A DNA stretch of 30,615 nt from Methylotenera_A sp040387095. Its GTDB lineage: Bacteria > Pseudomonadota > Gammaproteobacteria > Burkholderiales > Methylophilaceae. Each line of letters opens with the position of its first letter. Positions within the stretch are counted from its first letter, which is position 1. The position numbers and the translations under genes are program-made. The notes below the pieces were generated by a model. That model saw only the letters and a list, made by a program, of their open reading frames with translations, made no database searches and was not told the DNA's origin. The stretch spans positions 1 through 30,615 of the forward strand of contig JAZKEJ010000149.1 in the NCBI GenBank assembly GCA_040387095.1, in the 5' to 3' direction. Shown piece after piece: positions 8,355-15,679 of this stretch.

Positions 8355-8669
8355 TTATCGCGAGTTAGGCGATTGCATATCGCGATTATTGGTGTTTGTA
8401 GGACTGTCTCCGTTTTTAATTCCACTCTCTCTATCAGTATTTAAACGTGAATTATCGTGAGGTGTCATTCTTCTATTCTTGAGTAATTCTTTGTCGCATA
8501 TCACTTTGTCATTGCCTGTTCTGGTCGCGCAATCTTGTAATTTCAGCCTTTCAGCTGTGTCATTCCTTCCTAAATTGCTATCATTTTCTATTGTGCTACT
8601 AGCGCCAGCTGATGCGGCTACGCTTAAACTCATTGCAAGCGCAAATATACTTATCTCAACACTGTTCAT
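8355..8669 (-). CDS. Small secreted protein, unknown function
   Basis: 104 residues with a clear Sec signal peptide (hydrophobic 6-20, likely cleavage after ASAGA-like residues near 20-23). The mature part is polar and low-complexity, with two cysteines (in LQDCATRTGNDKVICDKELL) that could form a disulphide, and an Asn/Asp/Arg-rich tail. The start is supported by AAAGGATAGAG before the ATG. It is divergent from the esterase gene, and both promoters carry the shared operator (8815-8830 for this gene). A perfect FNR box lies 48 bases upstream of its start. I do not recognise a family. Confidence 0.75.
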   Translation of the reverse strand: MNSVEISIFALAMSLSVAASAGASSTIENDSNLGRNDTAERLKLQDCATRTGNDKVICDKELLKNRRMTPHDNSRLNTDRESGIKNGDSPTNTNNRDMQSPNSR

Positions 8670-8716
8670 CTCTCTATCCTTTAATCAAATTGAATATCGG
8701 CATTAATAGCATTGAC

Positions 8717-8730
8717 TTGATTTAAATCAA
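8717..8730 (-). promoter_or_regulatory. Perfect FNR/Anr box TTGAT-TTAA-ATCAA
   Basis: An exact match to the FNR consensus TTGATNNNNATCAA. On the minus strand GATATT (8693-8698) lies 18 bp beyond it, which would place the box near -38 of a promoter just before the secreted-protein gene. It lies about 57 bp downstream of the transcript start predicted from the other operator, so it could activate a second promoter or block the first under low oxygen. Confidence 0.6.
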
Positions 8731-8787
8731 CAATATTCGCTACTGCAACATGTTCACTATTGCAAAATATTCGCTATTTAAATTACC

Positions 8788-8830
8788 AGATTAGATTGAT
8801 ACAAAACGGCCGTCCGTCTGCTATCGAACA
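8788..8830 (-). promoter_or_regulatory. Class II Crp/Fnr-type promoter, secreted protein
   Basis: Minus-strand 16-mer TGTTCGATAGCAGACG (8815-8830), an ACGGAC element (8812-8817), and TAATCT (8788-8793) 18 bp further on. It forms a large inverted repeat with the operator at 8851-8866, which serves the opposite gene. Confidence 0.6.
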
Positions 8831-8850
8831 TATATTCAAAATAGTTTTTA

Positions 8851-8893
8851 TGTTCGATAACAGACAGAAGCAATAAATATTAGCGCGCAATAT
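8851..8893 (+). promoter_or_regulatory. Class II Crp/Fnr-type promoter, exported esterase
   Basis: 16-mer TGTTCGATAACAGACA (8851-8866) and an ACAGAA element (8864-8869). The best -10 candidate is a weak CAATAT (8888-8893) 18 bp on. The transcript would start near 8900. Confidence 0.5.
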
Positions 8894-8949
8894 ATTAATC
8901 AGATTCGCTCGTTAAACAGAGCTTTTTAATTTTTTAAAAAGGATACCCA

Positions 8950-10029
8950 ATGAATCAATTAATCAAAAATGTATTTAGCTGTGCTTCTACAATCGGCGTG
9001 ATGACAATCGTTAGCGCAGGTTTAACACAAACGGCTTTTGCTGCCGAAACAGCAGGCATGGGCGCTAAACCCAATGCGCAAATGAAAGCGGTGTTAGATG
9101 AACACGCAAAACTAGGCCCTAAACCCCTCTCAACTTTAACCGCAGTAGAGGCGCGCAAACAGCCGTCTCCCGCCGATGCTGTTAAAGCGCTGCTTAAAAA
9201 GCAAGGTAAATCAGTCGAGCCAGAAGCAGTAGGCAAAGTAGAAAATAAAATGATTGCCGGTGCTGCCGGTCAGATCCCTGTTCGAATCTATACGCCAAAA
9301 GGCGAGGGGCCGTTTCCAGTTATTGTGTACTACCATGGCGGTGGCTGGGTCATTGCCGATTTAGATACCTATGATGCAAGTCCGCGTGCTTTAGCGAATG
9401 CAACCAATGCGGTGGTTGTTTCTGCGCATTATCGCCAAGCGCCAGAACATAAATTCCCTGCCGCTCATGACGATGCGCATGCCGCCTATAAATGGGTGTT
9501 AGAGCATGCCAAGGAAATGAACGGCGACCCTAAACGCATTGCACTGGTGGGTGAAAGTGCGGGCGGTAACATGGCTGCTGCAGTGAGTGTGCTGGCACGC
9601 GAGCATAAAATGCAAATGCCTGTTTACCAGGTATTGGTGTATCCAATCGCAGACAACAACGTTGAAACCGCTTCTTATATTGAAAACGCAAAAGCCAAAC
9701 CTTTAGATAAGGCTGCCATGCAGTGGTTTTTTAAACAATATTTTCGAACACCCGCCGATGGTGACAGTCATTTGATTTCGCTGTTGGATGAAAAAGATCT
9801 AAAAGGCTTGCCACCAACAACCGTCATTACCGCACAAATTGATCCATTACGCTCAGAAGGCAAAGCCTATGCGGATTTATTGCAGAAAGCGGGTATCGAT
9901 GTGCGATATAAAAATTATGAAGGCGTTACGCATGAGTTTTTTGGCATGGCAGCAGTGCTAGATGAAGCAAAACAAGCACAGCAGTTTGCAGCAGAAGGTT
10001 TAAAAAAAGCATTTAGCGCGAAAAAATAA
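8950..10029 (+). CDS. Exported alpha/beta hydrolase, HSL-type esterase/lipase
   Basis: 359 residues with a Sec signal peptide ending near AFA-AE (about residue 32), so the enzyme is periplasmic or secreted. It belongs to the hormone-sensitive-lipase (family IV) esterases. The oxyanion-hole motif H129-G-G-G-W precedes the nucleophile S203 in GESAGG; D298 (in QIDPLRSEG) and H328 (in VTHEFFG) complete the triad. All catalytic elements are intact. These enzymes usually cleave short-chain acyl esters; the natural substrate is unknown. The start has AAAAAGGATA in front. It is divergent from the secreted small protein and shares its operator block. The small membrane-protein gene at 10053 follows after 23 bases. 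Confidence 0.93.
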   Translation: MNQLIKNVFSCASTIGVMTIVSAGLTQTAFAAETAGMGAKPNAQMKAVLDEHAKLGPKPLSTLTAVEARKQPSPADAVKALLKKQGKSVEPEAVGKVENKMIAGAAGQIPVRIYTPKGEGPFPVIVYYHGGGWVIADLDTYDASPRALANATNAVVVSAHYRQAPEHKFPAAHDDAHAAYKWVLEHAKEMNGDPKRIALVGESAGGNMAAAVSVLAREHKMQMPVYQVLVYPIADNNVETASYIENAKAKPLDKAAMQWFFKQYFRTPADGDSHLISLLDEKDLKGLPPTTVITAQIDPLRSEGKAYADLLQKAGIDVRYKNYEGVTHEFFGMAAVLDEAKQAQQFAAEGLKKAFSAKK

Positions 10030-10052
10030 TTTTTTAAATCGCTAAAAATATT

Positions 10053-10304
10053 GTGCCCGAAGATTTATTTAATCTTATGCAATGGCCAGCCATGGCAACT
10101 ACTTTGATATCCGCATGGCTGGTCGCTTCGCAATCAAAACCAAAACGCGGTTGGGGTTTTTGGATATTTATTATCAGCAATATATTGTGGGTATTGTGGG
10201 GTTGGCATGCTCATGCTTATGCCTTGATTGTGATGCAGATTGGATTGCTATTTTTGAATATTCGCGGGGTTTTTAAAAATCCAGTTGATGCAAATAGCAG
10301 CTGA
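10053..10304 (+). CDS. Small membrane protein, two to three helices
   Basis: 83 residues from a GTG start, or 75 from ATG 10077. Neither has a clear ribosome site, and the short 23-base gap to the esterase suggests coupled translation. Hydrophobic segments at about 13-26, 33-52 and 54-70 are separated by KPKRG and WHAHAY. The GWGFWIFIISNILWVLWGWHA stretch resembles the membrane repeats of small PnuC- or sugar-transporter-like half proteins, but I cannot assign a family with confidence. The composition is clearly membrane-like and the alternative frame over the same bases is less so. Confidence 0.65.
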   Translation: MPEDLFNLMQWPAMATTLISAWLVASQSKPKRGWGFWIFIISNILWVLWGWHAHAYALIVMQIGLLFLNIRGVFKNPVDANSS

Positions 10305-10464
10305 ACATTCAATAAGTGTTGCCTGATTAACTAGATTAATTTACGAGATTTGAAATCAGCGTTTATAAATTATGAAACAGTTAACGGCACTGATATCAAG
10401 TGATCAATTTAAGCCAGTTTTCCATTCAGTAACGTACTCTTTTTTAGCTAAATTTAGCGTTATA

Positions 10465-10507
10465 TGTGTGGAACCGAACAGACGAAAAATCCCAGCAACT
10501 GTAATTT
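10465..10507 (+). promoter_or_regulatory. Class II Crp/Fnr-type promoter, superoxide dismutase
   Basis: 16-mer TGTGTGGAACCGAACA (10465-10480), ACAGAC (10478-10483), and TAATTT (10502-10507) 18 bp on. The transcript would start near 10514, about 20 bases before the coding region. Confidence 0.6.
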
Positions 10508-10533
10508 GGATGGATTAAATAAGGAGAATCATT

Positions 10534-11271
10534 GTGATGGATGCATCAATCAATGAAGCACCGCAAACTACAAATAATCTAAGTAGCCAAACCAGCTCAA
10601 AAAAGCATTTATTGCCGCCTTTAAAATATGATTACGCGGCGCTGGAGCCTTACATTGATTCGCGCACCATGATTTTGCACCATGACAATCACCATGCCAC
10701 TTATGTCAAAAAGCTGAACGAAGCCTTAATGCCTTTTCCGGAACTTCAGGAATATTCTGCGTTATGGCTTTTGTGTCATTTGAACCAGCTTCCAGCGTCT
10801 ATTCAAGCGGCCGTTCAGCATAATGCAGGTGGCCATGTGAATCACAGTTTATTCTGGCGTGCGATTAAACCGTTTAATGCTGGTGAACCCAGAGGAACAT
10901 TGCGCGAAGCGATTAATCGTGATTTTGGCAGTTTAGCCGAATTTAAAAAACGCTTTGAAGAAGAGGGCGCCAAGGTGTTTGGCTCTGGCTGGGTTTGGCT
11001 TGTAAAAGGCTTTAAGCAAGACAGTCATTTGCAAATTATAACGACGACTGGCCATGATCATCCTCTTATGCAAAACCTTATTCCCATATTGTTAAATGAC
11101 GTATGGGAGCATGCCTATTATTTGCAATATGAAAGCCGCCGTCCTGATTATCTGAAGGCTTGGTGGTCGGTTGTGGATTGGGAGCAAGCGACATCTTGCT
11201 ATGACAGCAACGTCAGCTCAGTTGAGGAAATATTAATAGATGAAAATAAACAATTTTTAGCAGTTAAGTAG
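10534..11271 (+). CDS. Fe/Mn-family superoxide dismutase
   Basis: 245 residues from GTG 10534 or 244 from the adjacent ATG 10537, both served by AAGGAG at 10521. It converts superoxide to oxygen and peroxide. Metal ligands are intact: H49 (in MILHHDNHH), H104 (HVNHSLFW), D179 and H183 (NDVWEHAYY). The first shell has the Mn-type AGGHVNH context. The second-sphere position that is usually Gln in Mn enzymes or Ala in Fe enzymes is His164 (TTGHDHPLM), so metal preference cannot be read from it. A polar 25-residue N-terminal extension precedes the usual LPPLKYDY start and has no signal-peptide character, so the enzyme is cytosolic. It has its own operator-promoter. The CsbD-like genes follow on the same strand with no evident terminator. 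Confidence 0.95.
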   Translation: MMDASINEAPQTTNNLSSQTSSKKHLLPPLKYDYAALEPYIDSRTMILHHDNHHATYVKKLNEALMPFPELQEYSALWLLCHLNQLPASIQAAVQHNAGGHVNHSLFWRAIKPFNAGEPRGTLREAINRDFGSLAEFKKRFEEEGAKVFGSGWVWLVKGFKQDSHLQIITTTGHDHPLMQNLIPILLNDVWEHAYYLQYESRRPDYLKAWWSVVDWEQATSCYDSNVSSVEEILIDENKQFLAVK

Positions 11272-11392
11272 CAAAAAATATTGTAATAAATGCGTTAACA
11301 AAAAGCTTTAGCCATTAGCAATTTAATCTAAATGTCTTATTGCGATGCTATTAATTAAGCAGGTAATAATAAATTATTTGAAAGGAATATCG

Positions 11393-11647
11393 ATGAATTG
11401 GGATCAAATAGAAAATAATTGGGCAGCGTATAAAAACGATATCAGATTAAATTGGGAAAAAATTACGGATGCGCAATTGGAAGTCATTGCTGGAAAACGT
11501 GATCATCTGGCGGGGAAAATTCAAGTCATGTACGGCATTGACCAGGAAGAAGCAGAATACCAGCTTTCTGAATGGCAGGAGAATCAAGCCAATACTGATG
11601 GGCGTTTTTACCAATCGAAATCTTTTTCTAGAACAACCCGCACCTAG
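11393..11647 (+). CDS. CsbD-family stress protein
   Basis: 84 residues starting MNWDQIENNW, with VIAGKRDHLAGKIQVMYGIDQEEAEYQLSEWQ, the usual core of the CsbD family (small general-stress proteins, biochemical role unknown). ATG 11393 is preferred because AAAGGA lies seven to eight bases before it; an in-frame ATG 48 bases upstream would add residues absent from the family. The usual LKGKVKEQWGKL stretch reads AAYKNDIRLNWEKI here. The serine/threonine-rich tail (about 68-84) is extra. It is probably read from the superoxide dismutase promoter, since I see no operator in 11272-11392. Confidence 0.9.
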   Translation: MNWDQIENNWAAYKNDIRLNWEKITDAQLEVIAGKRDHLAGKIQVMYGIDQEEAEYQLSEWQENQANTDGRFYQSKSFSRTTRT

Positions 11648-11729
11648 GTTAAAGGCAACGATTAAATAAGTATGTGAATCAAAAAGCATAAACTCTTTAC
11701 CAAATTTTTAATTTTGCAGGAGGCAAATG

Positions 11730-11918
11730 ATGCACGGAAATAAGGATGAGAATGGGTGGTTTGAATTAAAAGGCAAAGCTAAGCGGCAGTGGGATAAAGT
11801 GAATAATAAATCTTTCGATAAGCCGAATTTAGATCGTTATGAAGAAGACATTTATAGTACGAAAAAAGATAAAAAACATAGACCGGATAAACATTCGAGA
11901 GATATGCGGGATATTTAA
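11730..11918 (+). CDS. Short, divergent CsbD-like protein
   Basis: 62 residues from the second of two adjacent ATGs (11727 and 11730); GGAGG at 11719-11723 is spaced six bases from 11730 and only three from 11727. The segment GWFELKGKAKRQWDKVNN matches the LKGKxKxQWxKV half of CsbD proteins. The GKRDxLxGKIQxxYG half is missing, replaced by a very charged Lys/Asp/Arg/His tail, so the protein is hydrophilic and probably disordered. It lies 82 bases after the first CsbD-like gene. The relationship to CsbD rests on this short match. Confidence 0.7.
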   Translation: MHGNKDENGWFELKGKAKRQWDKVNNKSFDKPNLDRYEEDIYSTKKDKKHRPDKHSRDMRDI

Positions 11919-11974
11919 TAAAACCTGTCAAGAAAGACGCAGATTAACGTTTGGTTTCTATTGGGGCGTTCAAA

Positions 11975-12160
11975 ATGAAAATTTTAAATAAAGAAAAAAC
12001 ACATTTTATGCAATTGGATAAAAAAGGTGTGCACAGAGTTAAATACGGTGAGGTCAACAAGGTGCATGACATCATCAATAACATTCTAGACGGCGAAAAT
12101 CTAAAAACGATGCAGGCTGATTCAAACGCCAACAATATTCATTTAGTCAAACAGACTTAA
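11975..12160 (+). CDS. Small hydrophilic protein, unknown
   Basis: 61 residues from ATG 11975, with GGGGCG six bases upstream; an in-frame TTG at 11951 would add eight residues. The sequence (MKILNKEKTHFMQLDKKGVHRVKYGEVNKVHDIINNILDG...) is rich in Lys, His and Asn, with no signal peptide, membrane segment or known motif. It follows the second CsbD-like gene by 56 bases on the same strand. An opposite-strand frame of similar length exists but has no ribosome site or sensible composition. The call is coding by position and ribosome site only. Confidence 0.5.
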   Translation: MKILNKEKTHFMQLDKKGVHRVKYGEVNKVHDIINNILDGENLKTMQADSNANNIHLVKQT

Positions 12161-12250
12161 TTTTAGATGCAATATTTTCACTTATTTTCTTATCCAATAA
12201 ATTCCCGTAACAACCTTAATCCACTATTCATTTCGTATTAACAACAGGCG

Positions 12251-12280
12251 CAAAAAAAGGCTCTCAAGAGATGAGAGCCT
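12251..12280 (-). terminator. Intrinsic terminator of the PRC-barrel gene
   Basis: AGGCTCTCA (12258-12266) and TGAGAGCCT (12272-12280) form a perfect 9-bp stem around a five-base loop. Read on the minus strand the hairpin is followed by seven Ts. It lies 56 bases after the stop codon at 12336. There is no U-run on the plus-strand side. Confidence 0.85.
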
Positions 12281-12335
12281 AGCCACGCTTAGGGAATACG
12301 TGGGCGAAACTACGACGTAAAAATGACGTGTTTGA

Positions 12336-12764
12336 TTACATCGCAGAGTGCTGCGAAGTGCTGCGCTTCATATCGGTTCCATAATAATTATGAATGCTGT
12401 CAGCCCAAGTTTGATCTGCCATATTAGGCCAGTTGTCTTTATCGAAACCAGGTGCAGAATCTAATTTGCTGCTATCCACATTAAGAATAAATCGCTTATT
12501 TTCAGTATCTAGTCTGAGTGCTTGCCAAGGCACGGCAAACAGCTTATCGCCCATACCTAAAAAGCCGCCATAAGATAAAACCGCATAGCATACTTCTCCA
12601 CTACGTGTATCAAGCATAATCTCTTTAATATCGCCTAAATCTTCATCGTTTTGGCTATATACATCGTTACCAATTAATGTATCGGCTCCCATTAATTCCG
12701 GGCCAGGACCATCTCCATCATTGCTTCGGTACATGCCGTATGTGTCTCTGTCTTGATAGCTCAT
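12336..12764 (-). CDS. PRC-barrel domain protein
   Basis: 142 residues. The core ADTLIGNDVYSQNDEDLGDIKEIMLDTRSGEVCYAVLSYGGFLGMGDKLFAVPWQAL (about 27-85) is a complete PRC-barrel domain, the beta-barrel fold of photosynthetic reaction-centre H subunits and RimM. In stand-alone bacterial copies like this one it is commonly found with stress genes and has no established activity. The N-terminus is Tyr/Asp/Gly-rich, and the tail (DNWPNMADQTWADSIHNYYGT) is typical of the betaproteobacterial group. AAGGAG lies eight bases before the start. It has its own operator at 12857-12872 and a strong terminator. Confidence 0.92.
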   Translation of the reverse strand: MSYQDRDTYGMYRSNDGDGPGPELMGADTLIGNDVYSQNDEDLGDIKEIMLDTRSGEVCYAVLSYGGFLGMGDKLFAVPWQALRLDTENKRFILNVDSSKLDSAPGFDKDNWPNMADQTWADSIHNYYGTDMKRSTSQHSAM

Positions 12765-12829
12765 GTGTTATCTCCTTAATAGGTTTAAATTGTTCATTAC
12801 TAAATTCAATATTTGATAATTGATGAAAC

Positions 12830-12872
12830 ATTTTGACGTTTTGAGGATTGGTCATCTGTACGCTAAGCAACA
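12830..12872 (-). promoter_or_regulatory. Class II Crp/Fnr-type promoter, PRC-barrel gene
   Basis: Minus-strand 16-mer TGTTGCTTAGCGTACA (12857-12872) with ACAGAT (12854-12859). The -10 is weak: CAAAAT (12830-12835) at 18 bp. The orientation agrees with the other sites. Confidence 0.45.
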
Positions 12873-12891
12873 TAATTTGCATTTTTTTAAA

Positions 12892-14745
12892 TTAGTCTAC
12901 TAAAGCCAGAGCAGTATCATTGTTTGAAAGTAATTCTTCAAACCGTTTCGCACTCAGCGCGGGGCTAAAAAGATAACCCTGACCCTCTTCGCAATAGCGA
13001 TATTTTAAAAAATCTAACTGCATAGCATTTTCGATGCCTTCTGCAATGACTTTTAATTTCAGACTGTTACCCATGTTAATGATGGCGCTCACAATAACGC
13101 CTTCATCCAATACTGAAGTAATACTCTTGACGAACGATTGGTCGATTTTAAGTACATCAATAGGAAATTGCTGTAAATATCTTAAGCTGGAATAACCTGT
13201 ACCAAAATCATCTACCGCCAGCTGAACGCCCATCTCTTTAAGCTGTTGCAATATGGTGATAGTCGTTTGTGCGTTTCGCATTAACACACTTTCGGTAATT
13301 TCTAGCTCCAGGCAACTTGCAGGTAATTGCGTTTCAGTCAATATCGTATGCACGCCGTCTACAAAATCTTTTTGCAAAAACTCTAGAGCCGAAATATTGA
13401 TAGCAATGGTGATTGTTGGTAAGCCATTATTTTTCCATTTTTTAGCTTGTTCACAAGCTTCTCGCAACACCCATTTGCCAATTTGCACAATCAAACCACA
13501 GCTTTCTGCTATGGTGATAAATTTTTCTGGCAAGACTACGCCCCATTCAGGATGTTGCCACCGTAGCAACGCCTCAACGCCAGTGATTTGTTTGGTGATT
13601 AAATTGACTTTGGGTTGATAGTGCAAGAAAAATTGCTGATTTTCTAACGCAGCGCGCAAATTATCCTCAACGATTAATCGTTGCACAGCCCGTCTATTCA
13701 TTTCGTTTTTAAAAAACTGGTAATTATTACGGCCTTTTTGTTTGGCGTAATACATTGCAGTATCTGCATTTTTAATCAGCATTTCAGCATCCGAACCGTC
13801 ATTAGGGTAAATACTGATTCCAATACTGGTTGTAATATTTAACTGACAATTATCTAGTAGATGTGGCAAGTTAAACTCATCTAGGATTTTGGTGGCAGTT
13901 AAAGCAGCATCCTTTCCATTTTTATTGTCTGGCAACAAAATAATAAATTCATCTCCACCTTGCCTGCTCACTGTATCGGCGCCGCGAACACAATCACTCA
14001 ACCTCTTGGCGACTGATTGTAAAAGCTTGTCACCGGTTGCATGGCCCAGCGAATCGTTAATATATTTAAAATTATCTAAATCTAAAAAAAGCAAAGCCAG
14101 CTGCATGCCATGTCGATCTGCGGATGCAATAGCTTGTGCAATACGGTCATTTAACAACACTCGGTTTGGCAGATTAGTCAAAAAATCATGTTGCGCCAAG
14201 TGTGCCATTTTCATAGACATGGCTTTTGCTGCACTCACATCATGAAACACTACCACCACACCAGTAAGTTGTCCTTCTTCGTTGAAAATCGGCGAAGACG
14301 AGTCCTCAATGGCCACTTCACTGCCATCACGCTTGATTAAAACAGTATCCGCTGCTAGCCCATTGGGATCACTACTCTGCAAAACCAAGCTAACTGGATC
14401 ACAAGCAGCCTTACGCGTGGTGCCATTGATGAGATTAAGAATATGATTGCTAGGATATCCTCTTGCTTGTTCACAAGACCAGCCAGTCAGCTTTTCTGCA
14501 GCCGCGTTCATATAATTAATATTGCCATAAACGTCGGTACAAATGACACCATCACTGATTGAGTTTAAAGCGATTTGTGCTCCGGATTTTTCTACATTCA
14601 TTGATTGATTTTGAGAATTTGAATCACAAGTCATTACGTCTTCAACTGGCAAGTTGATAGGCGAGTGAATACTACGGGCCAGCTTACTTAAATACGTTTT
14701 GGTTCTGTTAGATTTGTTTGAACCATCTTTAGGTTGATTGTCCAT
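12892..14745 (-). CDS. PAS-GGDEF-EAL c-di-GMP enzyme
   Basis: 617 residues, no membrane segment. A PAS domain (about 56-175, NSISDGVICTDVYGNINYMN) is followed by a diguanylate cyclase domain (about 183-345) with an intact active site G263-G-D-E-F267 and the inhibitory-site motif R254-G-A-D257 five residues before it. The phosphodiesterase domain (about 355-610) has E391-A-L-L-R, ITES, DDFGTGYSSL, KIDQSFV and AEGIEN. Both catalytic centres look active, so it may make or break c-di-GMP depending on the PAS signal, or on GTP acting through the GGDEF domain. Translation start support is only moderate (GAAAG upstream). It has one of the clearest operator-promoters (14788-14829) and sits beside the second Crp/Fnr gene, 141 bases downstream of it on the same strand. 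Confidence 0.95.
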   Translation of the reverse strand: MDNQPKDGSNKSNRTKTYLSKLARSIHSPINLPVEDVMTCDSNSQNQSMNVEKSGAQIALNSISDGVICTDVYGNINYMNAAAEKLTGWSCEQARGYPSNHILNLINGTTRKAACDPVSLVLQSSDPNGLAADTVLIKRDGSEVAIEDSSSPIFNEEGQLTGVVVVFHDVSAAKAMSMKMAHLAQHDFLTNLPNRVLLNDRIAQAIASADRHGMQLALLFLDLDNFKYINDSLGHATGDKLLQSVAKRLSDCVRGADTVSRQGGDEFIILLPDNKNGKDAALTATKILDEFNLPHLLDNCQLNITTSIGISIYPNDGSDAEMLIKNADTAMYYAKQKGRNNYQFFKNEMNRRAVQRLIVEDNLRAALENQQFFLHYQPKVNLITKQITGVEALLRWQHPEWGVVLPEKFITIAESCGLIVQIGKWVLREACEQAKKWKNNGLPTITIAINISALEFLQKDFVDGVHTILTETQLPASCLELEITESVLMRNAQTTITILQQLKEMGVQLAVDDFGTGYSSLRYLQQFPIDVLKIDQSFVKSITSVLDEGVIVSAIINMGNSLKLKVIAEGIENAMQLDFLKYRYCEEGQGYLFSPALSAKRFEELLSNNDTALALVD

Positions 14746-14787
14746 AAACGCTACTTTCTATATGCGCGCAAGGTGTTTAAATTACTG

Positions 14788-14829
14788 ATTATCCGCAACG
14801 ATTAAAACAAGTCTGTGCCTTAGCGAACA
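14788..14829 (-). promoter_or_regulatory. Class II Crp/Fnr-type promoter, GGDEF-EAL gene
   Basis: Minus-strand 16-mer TGTTCGCTAAGGCACA (14814-14829), ACAGAC (14811-14816), and GATAAT (14788-14793) 17 bp on. One of the best-formed examples. The transcript would start near 14781. Confidence 0.65.
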
Positions 14830-14886
14830 TATATTAGTATTTAATAAATCCCAAAAATGGCTTTTAAAAAAAGCTGAAAAACTTAA

Positions 14887-15612
14887 TTATTGAGTGCTTT
14901 CGTTCAGCGATGGCAGCAGGCGGTCGAATTCTATTTTGACTACTTGGTAGCATTCGCAGGAACGCTTTTCGAGTTGTGGTCGGTCAATCACCGTAATGTG
15001 GCCGCGGCTATATTTAATCAAACCAGCCGCTTGTAATTTCGATGCAGCTTCCGTGACACCTTCACGTCTCACCCCAAGCATATTGGCAATGAGTTCCTGC
15101 GTCATTGTCAGCTCATTACTATCTAATCGATCCAGGCTCAATAAAAGCCAGCGACATAATTGCTGTACAACGGTGTGATGCCGATTACAAACGGCGGTTT
15201 GTGCCATTTGCGTAATCAAGGCTTGGGTATAGCGCAGCAATAAGTTTTGCATAGGACCTGCGCGCTTAAACTCAGATTTTAAAATAGCGCCTTTCAAGCG
15301 GTAACCGTAGCCCGAACTTTGCACCACAGCCCGACTAGGTGTGGTGTCGCCACCCATAAAAAGCGATATTCCCAACACGCCTTCTTTGCTGACAACGGCT
15401 ATCTCGGCTGACGCACCGTTTTCCATGACGTATAGCAATGAAATGATGCTGGTAGTAGGAAAGTACACATAATCCATCTGCGCACCAGATTCATTTAGCA
15501 CATATCCTAATGGCAGTTTAACCAGCTCAAGATTCGGAAGTAATCGATCGTATTTAATGTTCAATAACATATCGAGTAAATGATTTTGTCGCGGATTTGG
15601 GAAATCAATCAT
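14887..15612 (-). CDS. Crp/Fnr-family transcriptional regulator (paralogue 2)
   Basis: 241 residues. An N-terminal effector beta-roll (about 20-125, VYFPTTSIISLLYVMENGASAEIAVVSKEGVLGISLFMGGDTTPSRAVV) and a dimer helix are followed by a winged helix with LTMTQELIANMLGVRREGVTEAASKLQAAGLI, nearly the same recognition helix (R-R-E-G-V-T) as the protein encoded at 7410. It shares TAVCNRHHT and the Cys-Glu-Cys tail motif with that paralogue but lacks its 65-residue N-terminal extension. There is no FNR cysteine cluster. AGGAAA precedes the start. The operator at 15706-15721 is positioned for autoregulation. Adjacent to a c-di-GMP enzyme, it could respond to c-di-GMP as some Crp-like proteins do, but no binding motif confirms that. 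Confidence 0.93.
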   Translation of the reverse strand: MIDFPNPRQNHLLDMLLNIKYDRLLPNLELVKLPLGYVLNESGAQMDYVYFPTTSIISLLYVMENGASAEIAVVSKEGVLGISLFMGGDTTPSRAVVQSSGYGYRLKGAILKSEFKRAGPMQNLLLRYTQALITQMAQTAVCNRHHTVVQQLCRWLLLSLDRLDSNELTMTQELIANMLGVRREGVTEAASKLQAAGLIKYSRGHITVIDRPQLEKRSCECYQVVKIEFDRLLPSLNESTQ

Positions 15613-15679
15613 TTATTTTCCTATTATTGACGCTTGGTTAATTTAGACTTCGTTAATTTTTTTACACTTTGCTCGGCTT

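Noticed and set aside
8955..9236. 93-codon minus-strand ORF over the esterase N-terminus
   Set aside because: Shadow of a gene with signal peptide, catalytic triad and good ribosome site.
11944..12135. 63-codon minus-strand ORF opposite the small unknown gene
   Set aside because: No ribosome site and Ser/Cys/Phe-rich shadow composition; the plus-strand frame fits gene order better.
13253..14245. Two plus-strand ORFs inside the GGDEF-EAL gene
   Set aside because: Shadow frames with Ser/Cys-rich composition and no start signals.
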